DNA of 64,000 nt from Petunia secreta (taxonomy: Eukaryota > Streptophyta > Magnoliopsida > Solanales > Solanaceae). Both the position numbers and the translations under genes were made by a program. Below, one piece after another: positions 32,278 through 42,519 of the stretch. The notes under the pieces are model-generated. The model worked only from the letters and a program-made list of their open reading frames with translations. It searched no databases and was not told the DNA's origin. The stretch is from positions 30,885,501 to 30,949,500 of the forward strand of contig JARKIP010000005.1 in NCBI GenBank assembly GCA_029990175.1, written 5' to 3'. The first letter of the stretch is position 1, and every line of letters begins with the position of its first letter.

Positions 32278-33116
32278 TGATGCAACCCAAAACGAGCGGA
32301 AGCTAAAAACGACACAAACAATGCGGAAGCGATAAATAACTAGATAGGTGATATCAATGATATCGGGGAAACAAGGATTGGGGAGTCAAGAAACGAGAAG
32401 AAAGAACGGATTAATGAATTCAAGACATGAATTAATAATCCAAAAGGGAGAAAGTGAAACTCGAACCTTACAATGGACTCAACTAGGTGTCGATCGCCAT
32501 AGGTTCCAAGTTAACGAGATACATGAAGCCTCGGGCTTCGGACTAGAAAGGCTCGGCCTTCTCTAATTCTCTCTTCTCTCTATTCAATTCAAGCTAAAAC
32601 TAATGAAATGAAGAGCAAATGTGCTATATATACATTTTCACTAAAAATGGACAAAAATGGCCCTACAGCTGATTCTGGTTCGCTGAGCAAACTCTCTTCA
32701 TCGCGATCGCGCCAGGGAGGCTCGCGATCGCGCAGGCAACAACGCTAGGCATCGCGATCGCGCAGATGGCTCGCGATCGCGCAGGTCTCCATTATCTTCT
32801 CGTTCTTCAGCATCCTCAGCTTCGCCTTCGCGCTCAAGGTCACGCTGTCGCGCAGGCCAACTCAATACTCTTCGCGATCGCGTGAGAAGTGGTCGCGATC
32901 GCGAAGAACAAAAGTTCTTCCTTAGGCAGTGAGCTCCCAGTGTGCTCCCCTGTTTTGCCCTGTTTTGGGCTGCCTGTTTTCCTGCCCTGTTTCCTCCGTC
33001 CTCGGCGCTCCAATGCATGATCTTCCAAGACGTTCCCGGAGGCCTTGACTCGTATCCGTTGTGCACTCGAGCTTGGCTTTTGATGGTTGTCGTTTAGGCC
33101 ATTTTATATTGCATCA
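32278..33116 (-). repeat. RE8 5' LTR (839 bp)
   Basis: Partner of 27192-28030, with palindromes at about 32698-32910 and class-B R/U5. It drives transcription toward lower coordinates. Confidence 0.93.
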
Positions 33117-36100
33117 CTTAGAGTCCCTATCACTCACAATGGTTTGAGGCACACCATGCAACTTTAACACATTATCAATGAACAAAGAAGCTACATGTTG
33201 TGCATCATGACTCTTCTTACAAGGAATAAAGTGAGCCATTTTGGAGAACCGATCCACGACAACATAAATGCTATCGTGCCCCCCTTTAGACCGTGGCAAG
33301 CCCATAACAAAATCCATTGAAATATCCATCCACGGGCTAGTAGGAATAGGTAGGGGAGTATACAAACCATGGGAATTAGATTTGGACTTAGCATACTTGC
33401 AATCCAAGCAAGTATTGCAAAGTCTCTCAACTTGCACACCCATCTTTGGCCAATGGAATTGCTCCATGAGAATGGCCAAGGTTTTGTTCCTCCCAAAGTG
33501 ACCCATCAAGCCCCCACAATGTGCTTCACGAACAAGCAGCTCCCTCCATGAGGACTCGGGCACACAAACTCTTCCATTTTTAAAAATGTAGCCGTCAACC
33601 CATTGGTATTTCTCCACCCGCTTTCCACTCACTAGAGCATCATGAATGCTCTTGAACTTTGGGTCATGTTCATACAAAGACTTTATACTCTCAAAACCCA
33701 TAAGTCTAGAGGCAAGAGTGGTAGCAAGGGCGAACTTCCTAGAAAGCGCATCGGCCACAACATTGTCCTTGCCCTTCTTGTAATGAATTACATAAGGGAA
33801 AGACTCAATGAACTCCACCCACTTGGCATGCCTTTTGTTCAATTTCTCTTGGCCTCTTAGATGTTTGAGTGACTCGTGGTCACTCTTGATCACGAATTCC
33901 CGAGGCCAAAGATAGTGTTGCCAATGGGCCAAAGCTCTCACTAGGGCATACAACTCCTTGTCATACGTAGAGTAATTCAAGGTTGCGCCCTTTAACTTCT
34001 CACTAAAGTAGGCAACGGGTTTCCCTTCTTGCATGAGAACACCCCCAATACCCACCCCCGAGGCATCACACTCTACCTCAAAAGCCTTCCCGAAGTCGGG
34101 CAATTGCAACAATGGGGCGGTACTTAACCTACTTTTCAATTCTTGGAAAGCTTTCTCTTGCGGCTCTCCCCAAACAAAGGACTTGTCCTTTTTCACCAAC
34201 TCCGTGAGTGGTGCGGCAATGGTGCTAAAGTCTCTAACAAAGCGCCGATAGAAACTAGCAAGGCCATGAAAACTCCGCACATGAGAAACGGTGGTGGGAG
34301 TAGGCCAATCTCTAATGGCTTCAACTTTGGATTCATCAACCTCTACACCATTGACACTAACAACAAAGCCCAAAAAGACAACCTTTTCAACACAAAAGGC
34401 GCACTTCTTAAAGTTGGCATAGAGCTTTTCGGCTCGTAGCACTTCAAGCACTTGACTCAAGTGGCCCACATGGTCGCCTATTGACTTGCTATAAATCAAT
34501 ATGTCATCAAAGTAGACGACCACGAATTTGTTGATGAATGGCTTAAGCACGTGGTTCATTAATCTCATGAAAGTGCTAGGTGCGTTGGAGAGGCCGAAAG
34601 GCATCACCAACCATTCATATAGACCAAACTTGGTCTTGAATGCGGTTTTCCACTCATCCCCGGGTTTCATCCGGATTTGATGGTAGCCGGACCTAAGGTC
34701 TATTTTAGAAAAGACACTAGAACCACTAAGCTCATCCAACATGTCATCCAATCGAGGTATGGGATGTCGATACTTTACCGTGATCTTGTTGACCGCTCGA
34801 CAATCCACACACATCCTCCAAGTGCCATCCTTTTTTGGAACGAGGATCACGGGCACGGCACAAGGACTTAAGCTTTCCCTCACCAAGCCCTTTGTAAGCA
34901 ATTCATCAATTTGTTTTTGCAACTCCCTTGTGTCCTCGGGATTGCTTCTATATGCCGGCTTGTTGGGGATTTGAGATCCCGGGACAAAATCAATTTGATG
35001 TTCAATACCCCTCAAGGGAGGTAGTCCATCCGGCATCTCTTCCGGAAACATGTCCTCGTAGACCTTCAAAACATTGTCAATGGCACTAGGCAAAGGGTTA
35101 GGGTTAGATAAATAATCACTTTCGGAATTTAAAACCATACCTTTGTGCACTAGGCATATGAACATCTTGGTGCCATCATTACCTCTCAAAACCTCACCCG
35201 GTTGCATCATGGCACACATGCGACCGGTGGAAGATGGTGGAGTCTCGGCCAAGGATTTGGTCACAATCGGGGACTTGGCCTTAGCCGCTTCCCGCAACTC
35301 TTTCATGCGCCGATAGTCTTCACTTACTTGCTTCGGGGTCAAAGGTGTAAGCACAAACCTTTTTCCCTCATGTTTCACCGTGTAAGTGTTGGCCCGGCCA
35401 TCATGAACCACTTGTTTGTCGTATTGCCAAGGCCTTCCAAACAAAAGATGGCAAGCTTGCATTGGCACCACGTCAAACATGTGTTCATCTTGATAGTTTC
35501 CAATCTTGAACCTAACCAAGACTTGCTTCACTACCCTCAATTCCCCACACTCACTTAGCCATTGCAAACGGTAGGGGCTCGGGTGTTTAATGGTAGTCAA
35601 CTTCAATTGTGAGACCAAAGATTGGCTCACCACATTTGCACAACTACCCGAGTCAATAATCATGGAACAAACTTGCCCCCTCACTCTACAACGGGCATGG
35701 AACAAGTTCTCCCTTTGCTCATCTTCCCTCTCCTCACTCAACATAGTTCCCAAAATGCGGCGTACCACAAGGAACATATTAGGATCATCCCCCTCCGTCG
35801 CCCTCTCTTCATCCTCTCCCTCAACTTCCTCACTTTCCTCCTCATCATCCCCCTCGGGCTCACTTTCCCCCTCATAGACCAACCCATCATCCATTACAAT
35901 CATCGTTTTTCGGGTAGGACACTCTTTGGAAAAGTGGCCATAACCCTTGCATTTATGACATTGGAAGGAAGAAGAAGAAGGAGTATTTAAAGTAGTCTTA
36001 GAAGTACCTCCAACTTCTTTGTGGTCGCTCTTCGGGGTAGCCTTTTCAAAAGGCTTCTTTACATCTCGGCTCCCACTTGCTCCACTAGCATATGGGCTCT

Positions 36101-37238
36101 TCCAATCTTTGGTGCGAGTTGAAGGAGTGGTGGTGGTAGTACTCCTATAGCGAGGAGCCTTTTCTTCCTTGAGCCATTTCTCGGCTTCAACCGCGGCATC
36201 ACAAACATCTTGCAAGGAGTGGAAGATGTGAAGTCTCAATTGGGAAGCAATCTCCCTACTCAAACCACTTTTGAAACGGATGATAGCTTGTTCTTCATCC
36301 TCCGTTTCCATGTCAAGAGCCATCCGGTTTTTCTCAAAGTCGTTGAAATATTCATCAACGGACTTGTAGCCTTGCTTCAATTCATAGAGCTTTTTGAGTT
36401 GCTCTTGTCGATACTTGGGAGTCACATACTTGTTGTTCATAACTTCTTTCAATTCTTCCCAAGTGATGTTCATCCGCAACCCAAGTCTTCTCCTTGATCG
36501 CTTGATGGATTCCCACCAAGTAGAGGCATAGGACTCAAATGATGAAATGGCATAAGTGGCCTTCTTCTCCTCGGTCATATCATTTGTGTCAAAGACCCGC
36601 TCCAATTGGATCTTCCATTCAAGAAATGCTTCCGGATCACTAGTCCCCTTGAAAGGCGGGATAGTGATCTTGACACTATTGAGATTAGTGTCTCGACCCC
36701 CACGGTGTTGTTCCGGTTGAACCCCATAGTTGTCATCAACATCTTCATATTCCCTTCCCAAGTTTCCCCCCATATAAGCTCTTGGTGGTCCTCGACCTCG
36801 ACCACGACCTCTATCTATACCTCGGCCTCCATTCATCGCCCTCCTATTTGGATAGGGGACATCAAAGTAATCATCATCAAGTCCGAGGCCCTCCCCTTCT
36901 TGAGCTTCATCAACTTGCTCAAGAGGTGCAATGTTTCTCCGTGGCCTTAGGAATGGAACATCTCCTTGGGGATTGCCCAAGGGTTGGGGATTGCCCAACA
37001 TTCTTTCTCTAGCAAGAGCCTCATCCCTCAACCGTTGTCGACGAACTAGCTCCGCATAATGATCCGGCTTCATGATGGAATCATCACTAGTGCCTTCATT
37101 GGGGTCCTTTTGGACACTCGGGGTCCTCTCCTTTTCAAGAACCTCCATTTTAAGGTTTAGGGCCTTCACCTCGGCTAACAAGCTAGCCAAGACGTCGGTT
37201 GGAACCTCAATGGTACTCTTTGCTTTCTCCTCCGCCAT
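33117..37238 (-). CDS. RE7 gag-pol, gag to integrase core (1374 codons)
   Basis: The ATG at 37238 follows TGTAGGTAC. Domains in order are: gag N-terminus with two hairpin-coded LGNPQ repeats; RGRGRGRGPP stretch; capsid-like domain; CCHC zinc knuckle at about residue 427; retropepsin Asp-Ser-Gly at about 529; RT with the Tyr-Phe-Asp-Asp box at residue 909 (complement of 34503-34514); RNase H from about 1050 with CDASG; integrase HHCC zinc finger near 1240-1285; and the first two catalytic Asp residues of integrase (MDFVMG and SDRDS). The frame is cut by RE8 right after RDSK and resumes at 27186. No stop or frameshift was seen. Products are capsid protein, protease, reverse transcriptase/RNase H and integrase, acting in cytoplasmic particles and then in the nucleus. 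Confidence 0.93.
36964..36999 (-). other. RE7 gag hairpin array (2 units)
   Basis: The same two TTGGG-CAATC-CCCAA inverted repeats as in RE3 and RE12, on the minus strand. Confidence 0.7.
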
Positions 37239-38540
37239 GTACCTACAACAATCAAAAACAAGAAAGGAAGATTAGAGTAAAAGTCCTCACTCACTCCCTC
37301 ACTTTTGTTTGTCGCTCGGGTTCACTCAAGCTTGGGGGTTGGTTTCACACAAACTTGAAATCAATGGCCTCCTCGTAGTTGCGCAACCTCCTCAAAGATC
37401 AAACCAAAATACAAGAACCAAATGCTCTTCGGGAAGAGTGGATTCAATGGGACTCGATTAACGCTAAGCTATTTGGTGCGCACTTGAACCAAACAATTAA
37501 CTACGAATCTTCTTTGAATTCTACTCTCCTTCTAGGCACGAGTATCCTATTCGCACAAGGGATTAGTACTAATTGGGTAGAAGTGTTACCCTCAAAGTAC
37601 TAACCGGAAGTGGCGCGATAAAATGTTCAAAGATCGAATCGCCACTAAACGGATTCGGAATTGGATGAATTTTGGTTTGTGATCTAGAAACTCACCATAT
37701 TTGATGATGCTATGGGAGTTTTGGTGGTTGGAAACTGTTACGACACCTTTGCGAACGTTCTGTCCAACTTCAGGAAATTCTGGAAATTGGTTCCCTTCGC
37801 GATCGCGTGCAGATGAGCGCGACCGCGATGAACAAAAATTCAGAATTGGCGCGATAGCGCGAGACCTTGCGCGATCGCGCAGGTTTGTTCAGCTGAACCA
37901 GAATTTCGACAGAAAAACAGCAGTTTTGGCACAACAACAACCCAAATGCAATGTATTTCAGTTTTCAAGCTTTCCAAAGATGTTTTTCAGCTGGAACAAA
38001 CATTCCCCAATAGTTCATACACAAAAACAACCATCAAACAACTTGTTTTCAAAGATTTTTGACAAGTTCTTCAATATTCCCAAAACCTTCAAGAACTAAA
38101 TTTTCGATTTTCACTACAATACTCCAAATGATGTTATGTTGGTATCAAAACAACGGGAAAACTATTGTGAACAATCCCCGATACCAAACATTCACAATAT
38201 CATAACATCAAGCAAGTTTTGGCAAATTTTGCAAAATACCCAACCTAGGGTTCAATTTTTGAACTTTTTGATTTTCAACTCCAAAACGCGTTTTGTTGGT
38301 ACCCAATTGTCGGGTTAACGTAAACAAACAATCCCCGATAATCAAAACCAACAAAATCGTAACACAAGCGATTTCCTCCAAATTTTTGGGTTTTTGAGTT
38401 TTTGAATTTTTTTTTTTTTTCTTCTTTTTCAATATAACAAGAACAAGAACACGAAAATAAATGCGGAACAAAGATGACAAGCACGAAGAGTAGGACGAGG
38501 GCTCGTAAGAACGCAACCCTAGCCTTGCTCTGATACCAAC
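37239..38540 (-). promoter_or_regulatory. RE7 5' leader with primer-binding site
   Basis: PBS is the complement of 38527-38538. The palindrome array is the complement of about 37796-37882 (GCGATCGC and CGCTATCGCG boxes, one GCGACCGCG variant). Repeat units with ATCGGGGATTG/GGTACC lie at about 38130-38400. A pyrimidine tract and TGTAG precede the gag ATG. Confidence 0.75.
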
Positions 38541-39293
38541 TGATAAGGGGTAAACCCACGAAAGCGATAAAAGATAAAAGCGAGACGAGACTTACACTAA
38601 AGTTCGAGTAGCAACGAAGAACTTGTTCCGTTACACCCCAAACGATTGGAAAGAATCACCTAACACTATGCAACTATCCTCAAGAGACACGAGGCTCAAG
38701 CAAATAGAATGATCGAAGATGGATTGAAGAGCAACTTGGATTCATCCAATTGATTTCAAGCCAAAAAGAGTTACAAGTGTTTGAGAGCAATGCTCATTAA
38801 TGTTCTTTGTTCAAAGTAAGGTAAATGCAATAAATGAAAGAGGGGTGTTATAAATACACCCCTTTACAAGGTTTTCCTAGTTTCTGGTCCGAGACTGCCA
38901 AAGTGTTCATCGCGATCGCGCATGGTTATACGCGATCGCGAGGCACACTTAAAAACTAGTTGCGCGATCGCGCAAGACATGGCGCGAAGGCGAAGAGCAA
39001 AAAGAGAATCTTCGCGATCGCGAAGGTATTCACGCGATCGCGAAGAACAAAAATCCAGCTTCAGGCAGTAAGCTCAGCAGAATTCCCCTGTTTTGGCCCT
39101 GTTTTGGTCCCCTGCTTCTTGCTCTGTTTCCTGCCCTGTTTCAACGTTGATTGAGCTCCAATGCATCGTTTTCAAGTCTTCTCCCGAGCTCGTATCGTCC
39201 ATGCCCTTCTGGATCAAGTGTAAGTGAGCATCATGAAGTGCTTTGGCTTGGCTTCTCGTAAAGGGTCTTGTGACGGTGGTTTGCCCCGCATCA
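38541..39293 (-). repeat. RE7 5' LTR (753 bp)
   Basis: Partner of 25730-26482. Palindromes at about 38905-39050, TATA-like box near 38848-38860, class-A block (complement near 38700-38715). Confidence 0.92.
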
Positions 39294-39298
39294 GGGTT

Positions 39299-40145
39299 TG
39301 ACCCCTTAGGCAACCCATTGCTTGAAAATGTGGGTGAGGTAGATGGTTCTTTGAGTGACCCTACTATTGCTAGTTTGGGTTATGATGAAGAAGAATCCAT
39401 CATCAACACCTTCCTTGAGAGCTTGACTTTTGAGGAGGGTTGCCTAGTTGATGAAATGGGAGGGAAAGAGGAATCCCTTGGTGTGAGTAGGTATGCTCTA
39501 AAGAAGGGGAGTGGAGTGCTCGATCCTACTTGTAGGGTGGGCTATTTGACTCACTCCACTCCACATGTTGATCACACCTCGAGGATAGGTTGGTGTGTTG
39601 ATCTTGAGCTTAAGGTTCAAGGGGATTTTGGTAGCTTGATCTTGCATTTCCCATCTTCCCATGACCTCTTTGCTCATTATCTTGTTGAGTGCATGTTGAT
39701 CTTTAACCAAGTGCTTATGGTTCTCTTTGGAGACTTGATATTTATGATGGTTATTGACACTTGGTTATATCACAAGAGTGTGTTTTCCACACTTCTTGCA
39801 CTAACCTACTTTCAAAGTGGGACGTTTGCTTGTTTTTGCTAGTCGTTGCTTGTAGGTTCTAAGCTCCATGCTAAGGCGGGGAAGATCTTGGAAGAAGCCT
39901 ATGCCAAAGTGACGATCAAGAAGGACAAAGGAGGAGATTCTTGGCCACCCCGAAGAGTTGATAAAGCCATGAGAGACCAAGCCTTGATTTCGAGGACGAA
40001 ATCTTCTCAAGAAGGGGAGGATGATAAGACCCAAATCGAGCAACCATCCAAAAGCACCATCCAAGGCCAAGGAAGAGCACTTCAAGGTCATGCATTTGGA
40101 CGCCATGGAAAGAAGAGCATCCGGGACACAATTCGAAGTGTTTGA
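39299..40145 (+). pseudogene. RE4 X-region end and integrase remnant (piece 4), one stop
   Basis: Continues RE4 after RE7. It holds the C-terminal third of X (EESIINTFLESL, KKGSGVLDPTC, IDTWLYHKS). At 39840-39842 a TAG replaces the TTG found in RE1, ending the protein; beyond it the same frame runs through the integrase-tail remnant (LHAKAGKILEEAYAKV), the PPT at 40009-40021 and into the 3' LTR, stopping at 40145. Without that stop the RE4 frame would be open throughout, as in RE1. Whether a product ending at 39842 matters is not known, since X still has its conserved IDTWLYHKS block. Confidence 0.82.
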
Positions 40146-40439
40146 AGAAGCTTCAGCAAGAGGCGGACCGCCTAGGAAAGGAGGCGGACCGCCTAATGCC
40201 TGCCTGCTCTCTGGATCTGAGGAGGCGGACCAAGGAGGCGGAGCGCCTCAGTGTGTGGGGCGGAGCGCCTCAGGCTGGGCGCCTCTCCCTGTGCAAGTTT
40301 GACCGGGTTTTGACTTTAAGTTGCTATGTAATTCCTAGTATGCCCCTACGTGGCTTATGACTTTAGAACCTATTTTAAGGGTATTTTAGGCCTTTCCTTA
40401 TGTCTTGAATGAGGCCTATAAATACTCCATAGCTTAGCA
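40022..40439 (+). repeat. RE4 3' LTR, left part
   Basis: First 418 bp of the 3' LTR (start TGATAAGACCC), with palindromes at about 40160-40285 and TATAAATA near 40418. Cut by RE9. The last five bases (TAGCA, 40435-40439) are the left TSD of RE9. Confidence 0.93.
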
Positions 40440-41236
40440 TGATGCGGGGCAAAATGGCCTAAACGACAACCATCAAAAGCCAAGCTCGAGAGCACAACGG
40501 ATACGGGTCAAGGCCTCCGGAAACATCTTGAAGATCGTGCATTGGAGCGCCAAGGACGGAGGGAAACAAGGCAGGAAACTGAGCAGCCCAGAACAGGGCA
40601 AAACAGGGGAGCAAACTGGGAGCTCACTGCCTAAGGAAGAACTTTTGTTCTTCGCGATCGCGACAGCTTCTCACGCGATCGCGAAGAGTTTTGCATTGGC
40701 CTGCGCGACAGCGCCCCAATGAGCGCAAAGGCGTGGCTGAGGAATGCTGGAACCTGCGCGATCGCGAGCCTTTGGCGCGATCGCGATGATGTGAAAGGGT
40801 GCCTGCGCGATCGCGTGTATCCTTAGCGCGATCGCGATGAAGAGGTATTGAGCAGCGAGGCAGAATCAGCTTCAGGGCCATTTTTGTCCAATATCCAATG
40901 TAAATGTATATATAGCATATTAGCTTTTCATTTTCATTAGTTAGTGATTGTTTTAGAAGAGAGAATTGAGAGAGAACATTGAAGAGGCCGAGCCCTTCTT
41001 GTTTGAGCCCGAGGCTCGTGTATGTCTCGACTTGGAACCTATGGAGATCGACACCTAGTTTGATTCCATTGTAAGGTTCGAGTTTCCCTTCTCCCTTTTG
41101 AATTCAATTAACGTTAGTAAATTGAATTCGATTCTTTCTTCTAATTTCTTGCCTTCCTAGTCTCGATTTCTTGTTATCTTTATTAATTGCTTCCGCTCGT
41201 ATAGATTATTGCTTCCGCGTGTTTTGCCCCTTATCA
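40440..41236 (+). repeat. RE9 5' LTR (797 bp, class B)
   Basis: Starts TGATGCGGGGCAAAATGGCC and ends TTTTGCCCCTTATCA. After the first 15 or so bases U3 matches RE6/RE11 (CCTAAACGACAACCATC). GCGATCGC palindromes at about 40650-40845, a TATATATAG box near 40906-40915, and class-B R/U5 (GATCGACACCTAGTTTG near 41046). Confidence 0.9.
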
Positions 41237-42519
41237 GTTGGTATCAGAGCACGGCTAGGCTTCGTTCTTACGAATCCTCGGTCTTGTTCTCCTTGTTGTT
41301 ATCATTGTGTTGTTTGTTCTTGAATTTGAAGAAAAACCAAAAAATAGAAAAACTTGAAAATCACAAAAAAATTGCTAGAAATCGTTGTGTGTTGTGATTT
41401 TGTTGTTGTTTGTTATCGGGGTTTGTTTGTTATCATAATCCCGTTGATTTGGTACCCTCGAAACGCGATTTGAAGTCGTGAATCAAAATCTTGAAAACCA
41501 AATCTCAAAAGTTGAGAATTCACAAAATTTGATAGAACTTGTTTTGTGTTGTGAATTCTTGGTTGTTTGGTATCGGGGATTGTTCTATATAGTTTTCCCG
41601 TCATTTTGATATCCCCATATCATCATTTGGAGTAACGGAATGAAAATCGAACTTTGAAAATTTTGAAGTTCTTGAAAATTTGAAGAACTTACTCCAAAAT
41701 CCTTGAAAACGAGTTGTTCGTTCGTTGTTTGTTTGATAAAACCATTGGGGAATGTTTATTTCAGTTGAACACACCCTTTGGAAGCCTTAGAACCGAACAA
41801 CAAACTGAATTGGGGTGATTTGTGTGCCAAAAACTGAGTTTGCAGTCGAGGTTCTGGTTCTGGAACGCAGGCCTGCGCGATCGCGCCCTGCTTCACGCTA
41901 TCGCGTCAGTTCCTCCCATTGTTCATCGCGATCGCGCGCAACCTCACGCGATCGCGAAGGGTTTTCAATTTTCCAGAAATCCTGAACTGGGACAGATTGT
42001 TTGCAAAGCATTCGAAACAGTTCCCGCTCACCAAAACTTCAATTGAGTCATCAAATATGGTGAGTTTGTAGATCACTAACCAAAAATCATCCAATTCCGA
42101 ATCCATTTAGTGGCGATTTGATCTTTTACCATTTGATCGCGTCACTTCCGGTTAGTACTTTGAGGGTAACACTTCTACCCAATTAGTACTAATTCATTGT
42201 GCGTATAGGATACTCGTGCCTAGAAGGAGAGTAGAGCTCAAAGAAGACTCGTAGTATATTTTTGGCTCAAGTACTCACTTATAAAGCCGATCGCCCATCG
42301 AGTCCCATCGATTCCACTCACCCCGAAGAGTATTTGGTTCTTGTGACTTGAGTGGTTATTGAGGTGGTTGTTCAACTACGAGGAAGCCTTTGAGATCAAG
42401 CTTGAGTGATCCTATAACCCACTAAATTGAGTGTACCCGAGTGACACTCCAAAGGTGAGGGAGCGAGTGAGGGTTTTTACTCTAACCTCTTTCTCTTGTT
42501 TTTTGATTTTTGTAGGTAC
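41237..42519 (+). promoter_or_regulatory. RE9 5' leader with primer-binding site
   Basis: PBS at 41239-41250. The leader resembles that of RE5. Repeat units around 41390-41640 carry ATCGGGG and GGTACC or GATATCC. Palindrome array 41874-41960: GCGATCGC, CGCTATCGCG, GCGATCGC, GCGATCGC, matching its own 3' LTR type. CTCTAACC, a T-rich tract and TTGTAG precede the ATG. Confidence 0.75.

Larger units (their letters stand above)
27192..33116 (-). mobile_element. RE8: non-autonomous element with acidic head, complete
   Basis: Minus strand, bounded by TSD CTTAG (27187-27191 and 33117-33121). The two LTRs are 839 bp each and differ at one visible base. PPT is the complement of 28031-28043. It lies in the integrase core of RE7, just after the second catalytic Asp. 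It is the fourth level of nesting (RE0, RE4, RE7, RE8). Confidence 0.95.
25730..39293 (-). mobile_element. RE7: autonomous CRM-like element, complete but split by RE8
   Basis: Minus strand, bounded by TSD GGGTT (25725-25729 and 39294-39298). The two LTRs are 753 bp each. Parts right to left are 5' LTR, PBS, leader, gag-pol, PPT (complement of 26483-26495) and 3' LTR. RE8 sits in the integrase core. Gag-pol is otherwise one open frame of about 1681 codons, so RE7 is the best candidate in the window for a source of proteins before RE8 landed. Confidence 0.95.
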
